Positions 1 to 10,203 of a stretch of DNA of 64,000 nucleotides are shown piece after piece. This DNA is from Pisaster brevispinus. Lineage: Eukaryota > Echinodermata > Asteroidea > Forcipulatida > Asteriidae. The stretch covers positions 3,033,606 to 3,097,605 of the forward strand of contig JAMKCF010000001.1 in assembly GCA_023634235.1 (NCBI GenBank), written 5' to 3'. Every line of letters begins with the position of its first letter. Position 1 is the stretch's first letter. Position numbers and translations under genes: made by a program. The notes under the pieces are model-generated. The model saw only the letters and a list, made by a program, of their open reading frames with translations. It made no database searches and was not told the DNA's origin.

Positions 1-662
1 AAAATATGAAGAAACCGTAGATCACATTGTCTCCGGTTGTCCAGAGCTGGCGAAGACTGAATACATTTATCGACATAATAAGGCAGCGGCATACCTTCAC
101 TGGAAGATCTGTAGCCATTACAATATTGAGACGACAGGGGAGTGGTATAAACACCAGCCGACAACGGTCACAGAAAATGATGTTGTCACCATCCTCTGGG
201 ACATGCCAATCCATACCGACAGGGAGATAAAGGCAAACAGACCTGACATCATCATCAAGGACAAGAAGGACCAGAGGTGTATACTCATAGATGTATCAAT
301 ACCCTCTGAACGAAACACCTCCGTGAAAGTAACAGAAAAGCTGTCCAAGTACAAAGACCTTGAGATCGAGATCAACAGGATGTGGGGAATGAAGACCGAG
401 ACAATACCAGTGGTCATCGGAGCTCTAGGACAAGTGAAGAAGGGACTGGATAAATTCATCGACCGTATCCCAGGCAACATTAGCATCAACCTAGTCCAGA
501 AGATAGCACTCCTCGGAACAGCCCACATATTACGTAGAATACTGTCCATTAAATAACATCTCCCCTTTAGCAGCGCCTCAGATCCATAGTCCGGATCCGG
601 CTCTATAGGATGTATATTAGATTGCATAAAGGAAACATCACATAATAATAATAATAATAACG
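1..662 (+). mobile_element. 3' end of a non-LTR retrotransposon
   Basis: The left edge of the window lies inside a LINE. The coding 3' end (to 556) is followed by about 85 bases of 3' UTR and a run of TAA repeats at roughly 641-660, the typical tail of these elements. The 5' part lies outside the window. The 3' flank is ordinary AT-rich DNA with no visible second copy. Confidence 0.75.
2..556 (+). CDS. C-terminal part of non-LTR retrotransposon polyprotein (restriction-like endonuclease)
   Basis: An open frame enters from outside the window at base 2 and runs to the stop at 554-556 (184 codons). It resembles the C-terminus of site-specific-type LINE polyproteins (R2/R4/NeSL-like). It starts with a zinc-knuckle remnant (HIVSGCPELAKT...RHN) and continues with a PD-(D/E)xK-like motif, RPDIII followed about 12 residues later by ILIDV, which is the catalytic core of restriction-like endonucleases. 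A conserved helical tail follows. In the family this domain nicks the target before reverse transcription. No stop or frameshift is seen in this portion. The reverse transcriptase lies upstream and cannot be seen. The LINE assignment is firm. The R4/NeSL-like subtype is inference from memory. Confidence 0.7.
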   Translation, partial: KYEETVDHIVSGCPELAKTEYIYRHNKAAAYLHWKICSHYNIETTGEWYKHQPTTVTENDVVTILWDMPIHTDREIKANRPDIIIKDKKDQRCILIDVSIPSERNTSVKVTEKLSKYKDLEIEINRMWGMKTETIPVVIGALGQVKKGLDKFIDRIPGNISINLVQKIALLGTAHILRRILSIK

Positions 663-719
663 GATATGTATATTGCGCAATACCTATATGAATATACTCT
701 ACTGCGCATTCTCACATAG

Positions 720-748
720 TTATTATATTATTATTATTATTATTATTG
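720..748. repeat. TTA microsatellite
   Basis: About eight to nine TTA/ATT units. It lies 60 bases from the TAA tail of the LINE and in the opposite sense, so the two microsatellites form a weak inverted pair around an AT-rich spacer. Confidence 0.9.
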
Positions 749-1013
749 TGTGTACGCCGGTGACTGCTCTATGTTGCGACACCCCTGTGTTCCGATAACC
801 CCTTGTGATCTACGTGCTAAGGTTGTGGTTAGGGTAAGGATTAGGAAGACACATTAGGGGTGTCGGAGCATAGGTGTGTAACCCTACTACCACCATATAG
901 TCCCAAAGTGTACCATCTCTTCATTGTGGATATGTGAAGACCATCGTTTTGCCTTATAGGCAAATGTTTATAAAAACTGAACTCATCAACAAATTGTTCA
1001 TTCTCTTGAGCAG

Positions 1014-1133
1014 ATTGGATGCCTTCAATGAAGCAGGAGTACCTGACTACCATTGAAAAAGAGGAACTCTTTGCCAAGGCCTTCCCAGACAAAATGAGAG
1101 ATTTTGAGAAGGCGGCCAAACCCAGTAGGAAAG
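1014..1133 (+). other. Possible coding exon of unknown product
   Basis: A pyrimidine-rich stretch ending in CAG (1011-1013) is followed by 120 open bases ending at a GTCAGT donor-like site (1134). The frame containing ATG 1019 reads WMPSMKQEYLTTIEKEEL and onward, a charged helical-looking peptide. I do not recognise it. The frame stays open past the donor to about 1294, so the splice sites are not required by the reading frame. Low confidence: coding character is judged only by eye. Confidence 0.2.
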
Positions 1134-1851
1134 GTCAGTATATGGATACAGGCATTAGAAGAAGCAGGTCTGTTAAATGTTATCATTTTACCATTGTTTT
1201 TGACTATTTGTCGTCATTTTTGCAAAGTGACAGAATGTGTGAAAAATCACAAAACTTTGCACGTGGATTTCCCACCGAGCTCTCTACTGACTGAATAGCG
1301 CTTCAACGCATACGCTGTGCTCACAGCCGTGAAGCCAGCGCGATCACGCGGCGGCCATTTGTACACTCACAAGAAGTCACGTGAACGGGCATTATGTGCG
1401 CTGAATATAGTAGGATGAGTCCTACTTTTACATGAGATTTCGTTTGAAATAAATGTTTGACGGTGCTTTTTAGGCACAGACTGTTGTTATTTGTTCACAT
1501 TTTAGTCATTTAAAACGTGTTGGTTTACGGGATAACAAAGTCAGCAAAATGGAAGCATTGTTCCTTATAACATTGTTCCAAACAAAAAACAAACAAACAC
1601 CCCAACAAACAAACAGCCAAACAAACAAGCAAAAAATAAAAAATAAAAACGCAACGTAACTCTATTGGAATGTTAACCAGGGTCTCGGTAAAAACACAAT
1701 TCCAATGCGAACACGGCTTAAGAAGGGGGTAGTTGGACCTGCCAATCTGTTTATGCTGAGCTTATGTACATAATGCAGTAGGAGAAACAAGCAAAAGTAG
1801 CAGTAAAGTTAGTAACTCAAAATCATTTTACGTTGTACTTTTTTGAAACAG
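1134..1851. other. No gene seen; AAAC-rich low-complexity tract
   Basis: Unassigned DNA. The only structure noticed is a degenerate AAAC/AAAAT simple repeat at about 1579-1650. Confidence 0.5.
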
Positions 1852-2060
1852 AAAAGGGGAAAAAAGAGAAGAAGAAAGCTGACAAGCAGCCAAAAATATC
1901 TTCTTTTTTCAAAACAAAACGTGGATTGGATGCTGCTGAGGGTGATGGAGCAAAGAAGAAACAAAGAAAGCAGACTGCGTCCAGCACGGTGTCCCATCGA
2001 GCACCCGATGATACATCCATGGATTTGGCCTCTACTTCAAAGCCCAGTTCAAATCGCTAA
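1852..2060 (+). CDS. Lysine-rich exon with a PIP-box-like motif
   Basis: After a T-rich tract ending in CAG (1849-1851), an open frame runs to the stop at 2058-2060. The peptide is very lysine-rich and contains KQPKISSFFKTKR. The core QPKISSFF fits the PCNA-interacting-peptide pattern Q-x-x-(I/L/M)-x-x-(F/Y)-(F/Y), flanked by basic residues. A second K/R cluster (AKKKQRKQ) could be a nuclear localisation signal. Similar xxISSFF starts also occur in hAT-type transposase-derived proteins, so a replication/repair protein exon or a transposon N-terminus are both possible. The terminal stop lies just past the start of a 419-bp tandem duplication, so the original gene may have been cut off there. 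The parent gene is not recognised. Confidence 0.35.
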
Positions 2061-2879
2061 AATTTGGGGTAAACTACGCCATTGACTTAAAAAAAAACGT
2101 GCACTTCGTACATTTTGGTACAATTTTGCACTTAAGAATAAATTGTAGTTTTTGATGCTAAAAATGTTATCCTTCTCTTCAAATAAAACAGAAGAAGTAA
2201 TTTTTGATGCAGATCATCTTAAATTGGTATCCTCTCCACGGTTTCAAAAAGGGGCACACTTGAGCGAAATGATGTATATCTTTGCATGGTGGATAATTAA
2301 TTAGTTTTGGTTTTACCCTTACACCAATGTTTAACAAGCACTGTATGCACAGTGCTCTCCCGAGCTTATTACACATAATAATAATAATAATAATAATAAC
2401 CCGTTTTTATATAGCGCTTTTCACACCTGAAGGGCGTCTCAAAGCGCTTCTGACATTATTCAAAGTTCAAATCGATAAAATTTGGGGTAAACTACGCCAT
2501 TGACTTTAAAAAAAAACGTGCACTTGGTACATTTTGGTACAATTTTGCACTTAAGAATAAATTGTAGTTTTTGATGCTAAAAATGTTATCCTTCTCTTCA
2601 AATAAAACAGAAGAAGTAATTTTTGATGCAGATTATCTTAAATTGGTATCCTCTCCACGGTTTCAAAAAGGGGCACACTTGAGCGAAATGATGTATATCT
2701 TTGCATGGTGGATAATTAATTAGTTTTGGTTTTACCCTTACACCAATGTTTAACAAGCACTGTATGCACAGTGCTCTCCCGAGCTTATTACACATAATAA
2801 TAATAATAATAATAATAACCCGTTTTTATATAGCGCTTTTCACACCTGAAGGGCGTCTCAAAGCGCTTCTGACATTATT
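2045..2879. repeat. Tandem duplication, about 419-bp unit x2
   Basis: Bases about 2045-2463 recur almost unchanged at 2464-2879. The differences seen are a few substitutions and one base in an A-run. Each unit ends with the same TAA microsatellite and about 60 bases of SINE 3' end. The duplication therefore copied the tail of the SINE that continues intact after the second unit, and it post-dates the SINE insertion. Confidence 0.9.
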
Positions 2880-3160
2880 ATCCCTGGTCACTGGGCCTTA
2901 ATTCATTCCTTAAACCATCTCAGCTCCCTGGGGAGTATACAGCCTGTGCAACAAATAATGCGCTACTCGGCTAAATCAATCACAGGAACCATCTCTGCCC
3001 TCACAGGTACCCATATTTACCCCTGGGTGGAGAGAAGCAATTATAGTTAAGTGTCTTGCTCAGGGACACAAGTGTCACGACCGGGATTCAAACCCACACT
3101 CTGCTGAACAGAAGCACCAGAGCTTGAGTTCGGTGCTCTTATCCGCTAGGCCACGACACA
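2794..3160 (-). mobile_element. tRNA-derived SINE (full length)
   Basis: Read on the minus strand it starts with a tRNA-like head. There is an A-box-like TGGCCTAGCGG, and a B-box-like GGGTTTGAATCCC just before GGTCGTGACAC. The body follows, then a 3' end containing AGCGCTATATAAAAACGGG and a TTA microsatellite tail at 2794-2818. The head resembles a tRNA with a long variable arm (Leu/Ser type), but the body is far longer than a tRNA. Another copy lies at 34195-34567, and a related family member at 10503-10874. Confidence 0.85.
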
Positions 3161-3705
3161 TCGGTGTAATGGTTAAATCAAAACTAGTGAGCACAAGGAG
3201 TTGCACAATTTTTTAGGGGGCACTACTGCCATATTCACACTAGTTTCTGTTTGCAATTCTCTTAAACAAGCCCCTTTTTCAGAACTCTGGTTATGCCATT
3301 TACTATTTTCTCATACCATAACCTAATGTAAAGGCAAGAAACAATTGCATTGGCTGCATACATGGAAAAATAGTTTTAAAAACTTTGACATTGTTCCATT
3401 GAAATGTTCCATTTTACTCAGGGATTTTTAAATCTCAAAAGTCATAATTTCAAATGGGGATGGAAATCAAATTCGGAGTCATGCCCACCCCAAGTTCCCC
3501 ATAGTATACCATTGAGACTATTCCTTGCTCTATGGTATGATGTACAGTTTGGGGTGGTACAATTCATACCTTCAGTCAGAGTTGTGTATAGTCACTGCAA
3601 TTAAGTTGAAGACCTTCCTTCCATACACCGCAATGCTGTCTCCCAAACTCTATGATGCTGTTTTGCATGAATGTCCAGTTGTCTATAAGTCAATCTGCAA
3701 GATCA
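3161..3705. other. No gene seen
   Basis: AT-rich DNA with only short chance reading frames. Nothing could be assigned. Confidence 0.5.
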
Positions 3706-3898
3706 GGGCCCAATTTCATAGAGCTGCTTAAGCACAAAAATTTGCTAAGCACAATAAAATTTTGCTTACCAGAATAAGGTTACCAGCCAAACTACCATGT
3801 CACGTGTACAATTTGTGATTGGTATCCTGCTCATTTCTGCTTAGCAGGAAATTGTTAAGCATTATTTTCTGCTTAAGCAGCTCTATGAAATTGGGCCC
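3706..3898. mobile_element. Fold-back element (MITE-like), 193 bp
   Basis: The ends are near-perfect inverted repeats of about 28 bp, beginning GGGCCCAATTTCATAGAGC and ending with the reverse complement, GCTCTATGAAATTGGGCCC. The interior has a second, weaker inverted set (TTGCTAAGCA / TGCTTAGCA). It has no coding capacity. The flanking base is A on both sides, and no longer target duplication is obvious. Confidence 0.8.
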
Positions 3899-4949
3899 AG
3901 GATACAACAATCATTTTTTACATTAACATTATATTATTTTGTATCCTGTTTTTGAATAGATGCAGAATGACAGCACAGATGACAAGTGACCCCCCCCCCC
4001 ATTGATGTCATTTGGTCCATACTGGCAACACTACTGTTTGCTGTAGTACTCAAGTGCTGTACCTGGGAACTGCATTTCCGACATTTGTGTATGCACAATG
4101 GTTTCCAATTCCTCTGAAAAGGGACAAACACACCGCAACGTCATCAGTGCTAAGGTTTACAGGATGCTGTGACAACAGATTAGAGTTGGGAAAAGGAGAT
4201 ACAGAAGTCTTGTGCCTTCCACTTTTGGCTGATTTTTTTAACTTTACATTTACCAACAAAATTTATATATTTATAAATTATATAATTAACAAACAAAAAT
4301 CGTAGCCCACAAACCAAATTGGATGCGTTTTTACAAAAAAATATTTACTAGGTAAAAAATGTAGTATCGAAAAAAAAACGAGTTTTTAAAAAAGAAGTAA
4401 TTTTTAAACAAAATAGTATTACAAGTATAAAGACTATGCAAAATAAAACAAAAAAATTCAAGCAAAGGCAATACAAAAATTGTAAAGTACCAGAACCAAA
4501 AGCACTAGAATCATTTGTTCAAAAGTATTGTAAAAAAAAAATGGGATGGGGCTGTTCAAAAAACATTTAGTTTGGGAAAAAGAGAAATGGTGACTGTTGC
4601 GAAGGGTTTTCCCATTAATCAGTTGCCTAGTAGGTGGAATTATTTGTCTCAATAAGTAGATTGTGTTCAACAAGATCAAATCTGCAAGCACAACTTTACA
4701 AACATTGTGGCTGACCTCTGACCCTTTAAGTACAAAATGAGTCAAATCAACCAAGTCGTGACTGGTTGAAACACCTTTCACATTACCAAATTAACGAATG
4801 TCTATACTGCCTTGGAAGTATAGCTGCATCTTCTGCTTTATTCAAAAACTTACCTAAATGGTAAGTGAGCAGTACTGGCAGATCTACTCAAACTTCCATC
4901 AAGTGCATGACTTACAGTTGAGTTGTTCATGGTGTTGGTTTGATTCTAG
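3899..4949. other. No gene seen
   Basis: AT-rich sequence with poly-C (3991-4000) and poly-A tracts. Short reading frames on both strands show no recognisable domain or codon bias. Confidence 0.45.
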
Positions 4950-5220
4950 GAACAATGGATTTTTGTGCTGGCGTTAATAACAGCAGTGATAGTTGCTGGA
5001 CCTGGGCTGACAGTGATGCCCATGAAAATTGTTATTTCCGATTGGTGGGTCATGACCAGGTATTAATAAGCAGATTATACCATGTTTTGACCAAATTTTG
5101 TCAATGGCCTCTTTGAACAAGAAAAAAAGAAAGCAAGCAGGGCACAAACTTACTGAGCATGTAGAAGTTCCCCCAAAGATTGGTAGAGGTGTTTTGTTGA
5201 AGAAAACATTATTCTGGTGA
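4950..5220 (+). other. Two possible small exons of unknown product
   Basis: After TTTGATTCTAG an open stretch (4950-5059) reads MDFCAGVNNSSDSCWTWADS and onward, with cysteines and tryptophans. It ends exactly at a CAG|GTATTA donor-like site. A second stretch from ATG 5104 reads MASLNKKKRKQAGHK and onward to about 5219, where TTCTG|GTGAC could be a donor, or the frame stops at 5218-5220. The first has the look of a secreted or cysteine-rich domain and the second of a basic linker. I recognise neither. Listed because splice-like borders and composition agree; confidence is low. Confidence 0.2.
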
Positions 5221-6242
5221 CTGTCCCTCTTGTAGAAAGATGTCTGTGTTGAATATACAAAACAACCTGACAGTAACACTTAGGCAGTAATAATAACTAA
5301 CAGCGGAAGTCTTGGGCAGTTCCATGTTAATGCATTTGCACGTAATTGCAGATCACAACAACCACAAACAACTAAGTCTTAAGAATCAGTTTGAAGATTA
5401 AAAACCACTGACCTGGAGACTACAGCAAACAGGAAAGCACAATATGTTGTAAAAACGGCGAGGAGGGGAAAACAGAAAAGGATGACAAGCGATGAAATTT
5501 GTTAAAACAGCTGCACAAAATGTTTAAGTATTGCTGCTGGTCGAACAGCGCCCTCTATGAACAAGGCACGTACCATGTACTTGCTTTCCAGTCTGACAAT
5601 GTTTAATTACTGGTGCCACAATGTACCAAGAAAGATCGGTCTTGCTGTAGCATTTGGGGATATGTAATGGTCGGCAAAGAAATAGGTCCTGGGGCTGTAT
5701 TATGATAAGTCTCTTGCATTCTGTCAAATGCAAATGCATTTCTGTGCCTGTTGTAAAAACTTGTTTCCCACAAATAAGCAACAAAGTACACTTTTCTGTC
5801 GTTTTGTTACAATGTGTTTCACTTGTGCAAACTGTGGTCCATTGTCGTCCCATTCAGAAATGACCGTGCAGCTTGATTTAAACTCACATGATTGGATACG
5901 AATGCTCACTGACATGGTAACTGTATTATAATGAGTGCATCCAAGGGTTGAACATATCTTCTGTGCCCCCTCTAAAGATGAAACCGGAGAAGGCAGTTGT
6001 TCTTGTACTTTCATGTCACAACTTTGTGGTTGTCTAAGCAAGAAGACGTAGCTCTTGTTGTTAGTGTATCTCCGATACTGTTTTAGCAATGTTCTTGTGA
6101 TTGATACATGCACGAGCCTATCGTTAACATCGACCAATCATAACACATATATGGAGAGCTAACGTCACAGCACAATTATCCAATGAAACCATTGTATCCA
6201 ATGAAAATAATAATTAGGCCTATCGAACAGTACCTGTCTTTA
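5221..6242. other. No gene seen
   Basis: Unassigned. Several overlapping short frames occur on both strands, none with a family signature. Confidence 0.4.
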
Positions 6243-6466
6243 TCCGGAAGGATTCGCTCGGCCCCAGCGGCCTATCCAGGACCGCTGGGATGGGCTAATC
6301 AGCTTGCACAGATTCTTGTTCAGGAAGTACGTCATGCGTGCAGTGCTTGCAGTGTGAGTGTGATGCACGATGGGACTGAGCATTAACTAATGAGCGTGGT
6401 TGATACGTTTGCACATCCCAGCGCCTTTGGTTTTAAGGCAAGGCGCTGGGGACGAGCGAACCGGAA
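6243..6466. repeat. Imperfect inverted repeat with inner hairpin
   Basis: The left end (TCCGGAAGGATTCGCTCGGC followed by CCCAGCG) pairs with the right end (CGCTGGGGACGAGCGAACCG followed by GAA) over about 25 bases. Inside the right end, CCAGCGCCTT pairs with AAGGCGCTGG around a short loop. It is probably a small fold-back element. No target duplication was recognised. Confidence 0.45.
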
Positions 6467-6768
6467 TGATACATACAGGGGACCATTATCGGGATCTTCC
6501 ATTGAGACGTTCCGTTTGTATTTATTGAGGTGTGTCCACTGATTATGCAAAATTAAACAAAAACATGGAAAGGGATTAAAACAATTGTAGGCCTACATTA
6601 ATATTTTCTTAAGATGAGCAACTTCTAGACCAACAAGTCATTTGAAAAAAAAATGATAAAGAAATGTATAATAGAGATAGACCTACAGCCCCATGAGTGG
6701 CAAAGACAAATAGAATGTCACTCACCCAGCGCCACACACAAACAACAAAGTGTATATTTATCAGTCCA

Positions 6769-7255
6769 TAGTGCAACACCTGCAGCCAACTATTTCGCTG
6801 AAATATAGTTTGATACCTCTTTCTAACTATTAAGTTGAAGTTCCATGTTTAAGACAAAAATCCACATGGCTCATATGATGAATGAATAAACGTGCCATGA
6901 ATAAAACTTACGGCCAAATAAAACCCGAGTAAATTTTATGGGTCACAGATCACCATAGCAACTATGCCATTCGACACTGCACAATCGTGAGTATGCATAC
7001 CCTACAAGTTGCTACATGGTCTACATACACACAGTGGCTGCGCATATAAAGCCTTTTAACTTATACGAGATCAGACCCCCAATATCCCACACAAATCTCA
7101 CGTAATTGATAGGTTTTAAGGTTTATATTTGGAATAGTTATAACAACCAGTGCAATCTGTAATTGATAAGAAAATGATGGCTTACCTTGAAATGTCAAGA
7201 AATATGATTAAACGTCAAGAAACAACGGTTACTTCTCCTGGCAACTCACAGTAAC
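6769..7255. repeat. Interspersed repeat, copy A (empty site for later insertions)
   Basis: This stretch (from CAGTCCATAGTGCAACACC to CTTCTCCTGGCAA) is homologous to a second copy whose parts are now at about 45180-45225 and 54374-55413. In copy A the sequence is continuous. In the other copy it is interrupted by the DIRS-like element and two fold-back elements, so copy A shows their empty sites. It has no coding capacity. Confidence 0.8.
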
Positions 7256-7323
7256 TGAACTCGATCGAAACAGACAAAAACAAACAAGGAAAGCCACACG
7301 TCACCCAGCCAATCAAATGCTAG

Positions 7324-7587
7324 CATTACCGGCTTTCGTATTGTGGCGGATTTCCCGCGAGTCTCATTCAAATTCAGAAGTTAGAGAGAGGTTCACCATC
7401 TGTAGCGAAAGTCTCCCAAACCCCGAATCCAAATGCTTCCTCGGACCTAGGAAATACTTCTAGCAATCTCAGGCCCAGGGATGTGACCTCGTTTGGAGGA
7501 GATTTACCGCCGATTGATAACTGGTTGTCTGGGCACTCTTGGGCAGGGCAGGATAACTCACTGGGGGAGGACACACAAATAAAATGA
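7324..7587 (+). other. Open frame of unknown origin
   Basis: An 87-codon open frame without an internal ATG start. It reads through PNPNASSDLGNTSSNLRPRD and ends GQDNSLGEDTQIK. It is Ser/Asn/Asp-rich and might be a fragment of a retroelement gag or a disordered protein region. There is no motif to identify it. An antisense frame of similar length covers the same bases, so coding status is uncertain. Confidence 0.2.
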
Positions 7588-8620
7588 CTCTGGCACAGTT
7601 CTGTGTCAATTCTCACTTATTGCCTCCTGGGCAATCCTCTTTATTGCCTCTGTGCAATTCTCTCTTCGTTGCCTCTGGGCAACAATCTCTTGCGGAAATA
7701 AGATTTCCTTGCTCTACCATTAAACAAACCTTTAACAAGCCTTTAACAAGCCTTTAACGAACCTTGGCTTCCCGAGTGCACCCTTGCGCAGACGATCCAG
7801 TACTACCAAGCAGTTTTAGCGACCAAACGCACGCACTAGCACGCCGATTGTTTACAGTGCCTCTATCTGAGTTTCCCTCCAATTGGACTACTCGACTAAT
7901 AAAGAACAGCCACACCAAGACAATCTCTATGATCGCCCCTGTGCCATCCAAGTTCTCTGGGAACTCAACTATTAGCCGCCACTTCGTCACAACTATCCTA
8001 CAAGGTAGCTCAAATCACTGCCCACAATCGCAAAGCAACAATTTACGCAATGACCGTATACATTGACACTGTCCACACTGGATCGCTGAACGGAACGCTA
8101 CACTCAACAAGTTACACAGTCTACGGGATTCGGAAGTAGGTCGGAGGCAGCAATGTGCGTCCGGCTGAACAGCAACCGTCGGCAACCACACTCACCCGGT
8201 GTTTGTAGCTGCACCACCAAAGCTTTACGTCTTTTTCGCAGGGACCTTCTAAAACACGTCTGTCCTCTTTGCTTGCTAAAATCACTCCGCCATGCCGGGC
8301 GGGCACGCCCGGACAAGCCACGCTGCAGCACTCGGCCTGGACACACCCAGGCATCATCCAACCACCAATGATCGGACAACGCCTGCCTGTATCCATGCCA
8401 AGAGCACGCTCTCGGCAGCTGCTCGCGCTGGATTGGTCACTGAGACCTGCCACTTACACTGCGATCTCCTCCACCCACTTCCGGACTACAAGTTCAAGAA
8501 CTTTCAAGAAATACAGGAAGATTAGACTTGTGTCGGTCCACCCAATCTCGTCACAGTATGAATGATTCATGAGATCACTTAACTATAAACCCTAATTTAA
8601 GCATTTAAATGCTTATTCAC
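7588..8620. other. No gene seen; short direct repeats
   Basis: Three imperfect TTGCCTCTGGGCAA-type repeats lie at about 7618-7692, followed by three AACAAGCCTTT/AACGAACCTT repeats at about 7726-7765. 7760-8520 is more GC-rich than its surroundings and has overlapping frames on both strands but no recognisable domain. Confidence 0.4.
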
Positions 8621-8621
8621 A

Positions 8622-8786
8622 AATTCAGGTGTTAAAACACCTGGATTTGTTTTACTAATAAACAAGAAATATTTTAATATATATATAATTGTAAAAATAG
8701 TAAGAATATAATCGTATAAAATTAATGAAGCAGCTCTGTGAATTTACGCCTTGGTGGTTGTTAAATTCTCCTGAAGACGAGCAGTA
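8622..8786. repeat. Penelope-like terminal repeat, copy 1
   Basis: This segment, from CAGGTGTTAAAACACCTG (a hairpin) to CTCCTGAAGACGAGCAG, recurs directly at 10204-10367 with only a few differences. At 10354 the copy continues into a hammerhead-like sequence. Here it stops exactly at the start of the MCT inverted repeat. The Penelope-like/retrozyme assignment rests on the CTGAAGA...GAAAC arrangement and is tentative. Confidence 0.45.
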
Positions 8787-8949
8787 AGAGTGACTTTTTT
8801 TAATAACAGTCACCTCATACTAAACATTTGTTTTTGCTGCAAACATGATTGCATTTTGATTGATGTTTATTGTTGAATTATTCTACTACTTATCACTTTG
8901 TAAATGTCCTTTTATAATTTACGCTTTCCTTTCTTTTTGTGCTCACCAG

Positions 8950-9089
8950 GATTAATTTACGACACTATTGGAGACTACACCGTAGCTTTCAGTCTAATGG
9001 CTGGTGTACAATCACTGGCTGCTGTTGCTGTACTGTCGTTATACTGGAGACAGAAACGTCATCCCAGTTCATCTGAGTCGACACAATAA
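8950..9089 (+). pseudogene. Orphan last exon of an MCT-like transporter
   Basis: An acceptor, TGTGCTCACCAG, precedes 140 bases ending in TAA. The peptide GLIYDTIGDYTVAFSLMAG and onward, ending WRQKRHPSSSESTQ, is the final membrane span and short cytoplasmic tail of the MCT family copy seen at 11601-11740 and 35518-35657. No other exons lie upstream on this strand. It is the exon carried by the left arm of the inverted repeat and presumably not functional by itself. Confidence 0.85.
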
Positions 9090-9529
9090 ACAACATCGTT
9101 CCTTTAATCAGACCAGAAGCAAAATTTGCTCCCTCAAACTATTTTCTCTTACAGGTGAATGATAACTTCAACATTTTGTGACTTTACTTTATGCCGGCAA
9201 ATCGTTTAGTTTTAGTGAAATTAATAATAACTTGCAGGCAGTATTATTAAATAAGGCAATAAAAATCACCTCTGACGGGTTCAGCTGAATACAGTCTCCT
9301 TGCTGTGAAAATAGCGAAAAGCTGTAGTGTTCATTCAGCCCACATCTGTACCCATTCTTTAGTGTGTACATTGCCGAGTTATCTTCTTGGTTTTGTGTGG
9401 GTTTTTTGAGAACATTGCATATGTTTAAATGCATATAAATTAAGAATGAATATTAAATAAACAAATGAACACTGAAAAAATATGTCTTCGTTTCGTGTGC
9501 TCGATATCATTTGTGTTTTAAAAACTCTT

Positions 9530-9660
9530 TATTTCTGTGAACTCTCTGGACGAAAATAAATATGTTGTCCCCTCGAAGTTATTTCGTGCGCTCGAAATAA
9601 TTTTGTGAGCACGAAACCATTTCGTGCACTCGAAAGTGCACATAATGATTTCGAACACAT
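9530..9660. repeat. Palindromic CGAAAT-ATTTCG array (copy in left arm)
   Basis: Several roughly 20-base units built on CGAAATNATTTCG joined by GTGCNCTCGA-type spacers. The same array follows each MCT last exon (about 11035-11190 and 34935-35100). Confidence 0.6.
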
Positions 9661-9814
9661 AACATTTGTATTTTTTATGCGTTGATTATTTATGACAATA
9701 ATGATGAGTTGGGATACTAATACCGTCTGAATGTGAACCGATTTTCCCCTCCAAAATTAATAGATATGTTGAAATGATCAAGTTATTTTTTTTTAACTAT
9801 CTCGTTCAGTATTA

Positions 9815-10203
9815 GACCTGGGGGTGTTTCACAAAGAACGTTAAACAATTAATATTTCTATTAAAATTAAGTCTGAAATAATATGAGTCTACAATTAATT
9901 GTTAAATTCCGTTTCATCAAATCAATCTTTGTGTAAGATCGATCAAGCTACATCACGACCTTGTACCTAAACCAATCTGTTGGCTCCCAAACTTTTGTTT
10001 CCAAGTTGGCAGTGTTGATTTCAGTGTGATCGGTGATTACAATTTGTATACAGTTCGTTCTTAATTTATTGTGATACATGAATGGTTTATTTATTGGTCG
10101 TGCCGTATATTGCTTGAAGGGTTAGACATAAATGCAGGAAACCAGTATCAAACTGTACATATGACATTATTACGTTGTTTTGACTGATAACCTCGGGTAA
10201 GCA
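9815..10203. other. Inverted-repeat spacer, no gene seen
   Basis: It begins with ACCTGGGGGTGTTTCACAAAG, which resembles one end of the TTTCACAAAG fold-back family described elsewhere. The rest is AT-rich and unassigned. Confidence 0.4.

Larger units (their letters stand above)
8787..9814. repeat. Left arm of a large inverted repeat
   Basis: About 1.03 kb that recurs in reverse at 10875-11913 with high identity. It contains the last MCT exon and its downstream flank. The arms share matching ends (TAAGAGTGAC outside and GTTCAGTATTA inside), which marks the break points. The spacer between arms is about 1.06 kb. Confidence 0.85.

Noticed and set aside
118..627. 169-aa reading frame on the minus strand
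   Set aside because: Antisense of the LINE endonuclease frame, which has clear family motifs.
3068..3160. tRNA gene on the minus strand
   Set aside because: A and B boxes are present, but the sequence continues into a SINE body with a microsatellite tail and has a sister copy at 34195-34567.
6183..6386. 67-aa frame
   Set aside because: It overlaps the inverted repeat at 6243-6466 and shows no domain.
8104..8565. Overlapping frames up to 110 aa in a GC-richer region
   Set aside because: Frames of similar length occur in most phases, which points to base composition and not to coding.
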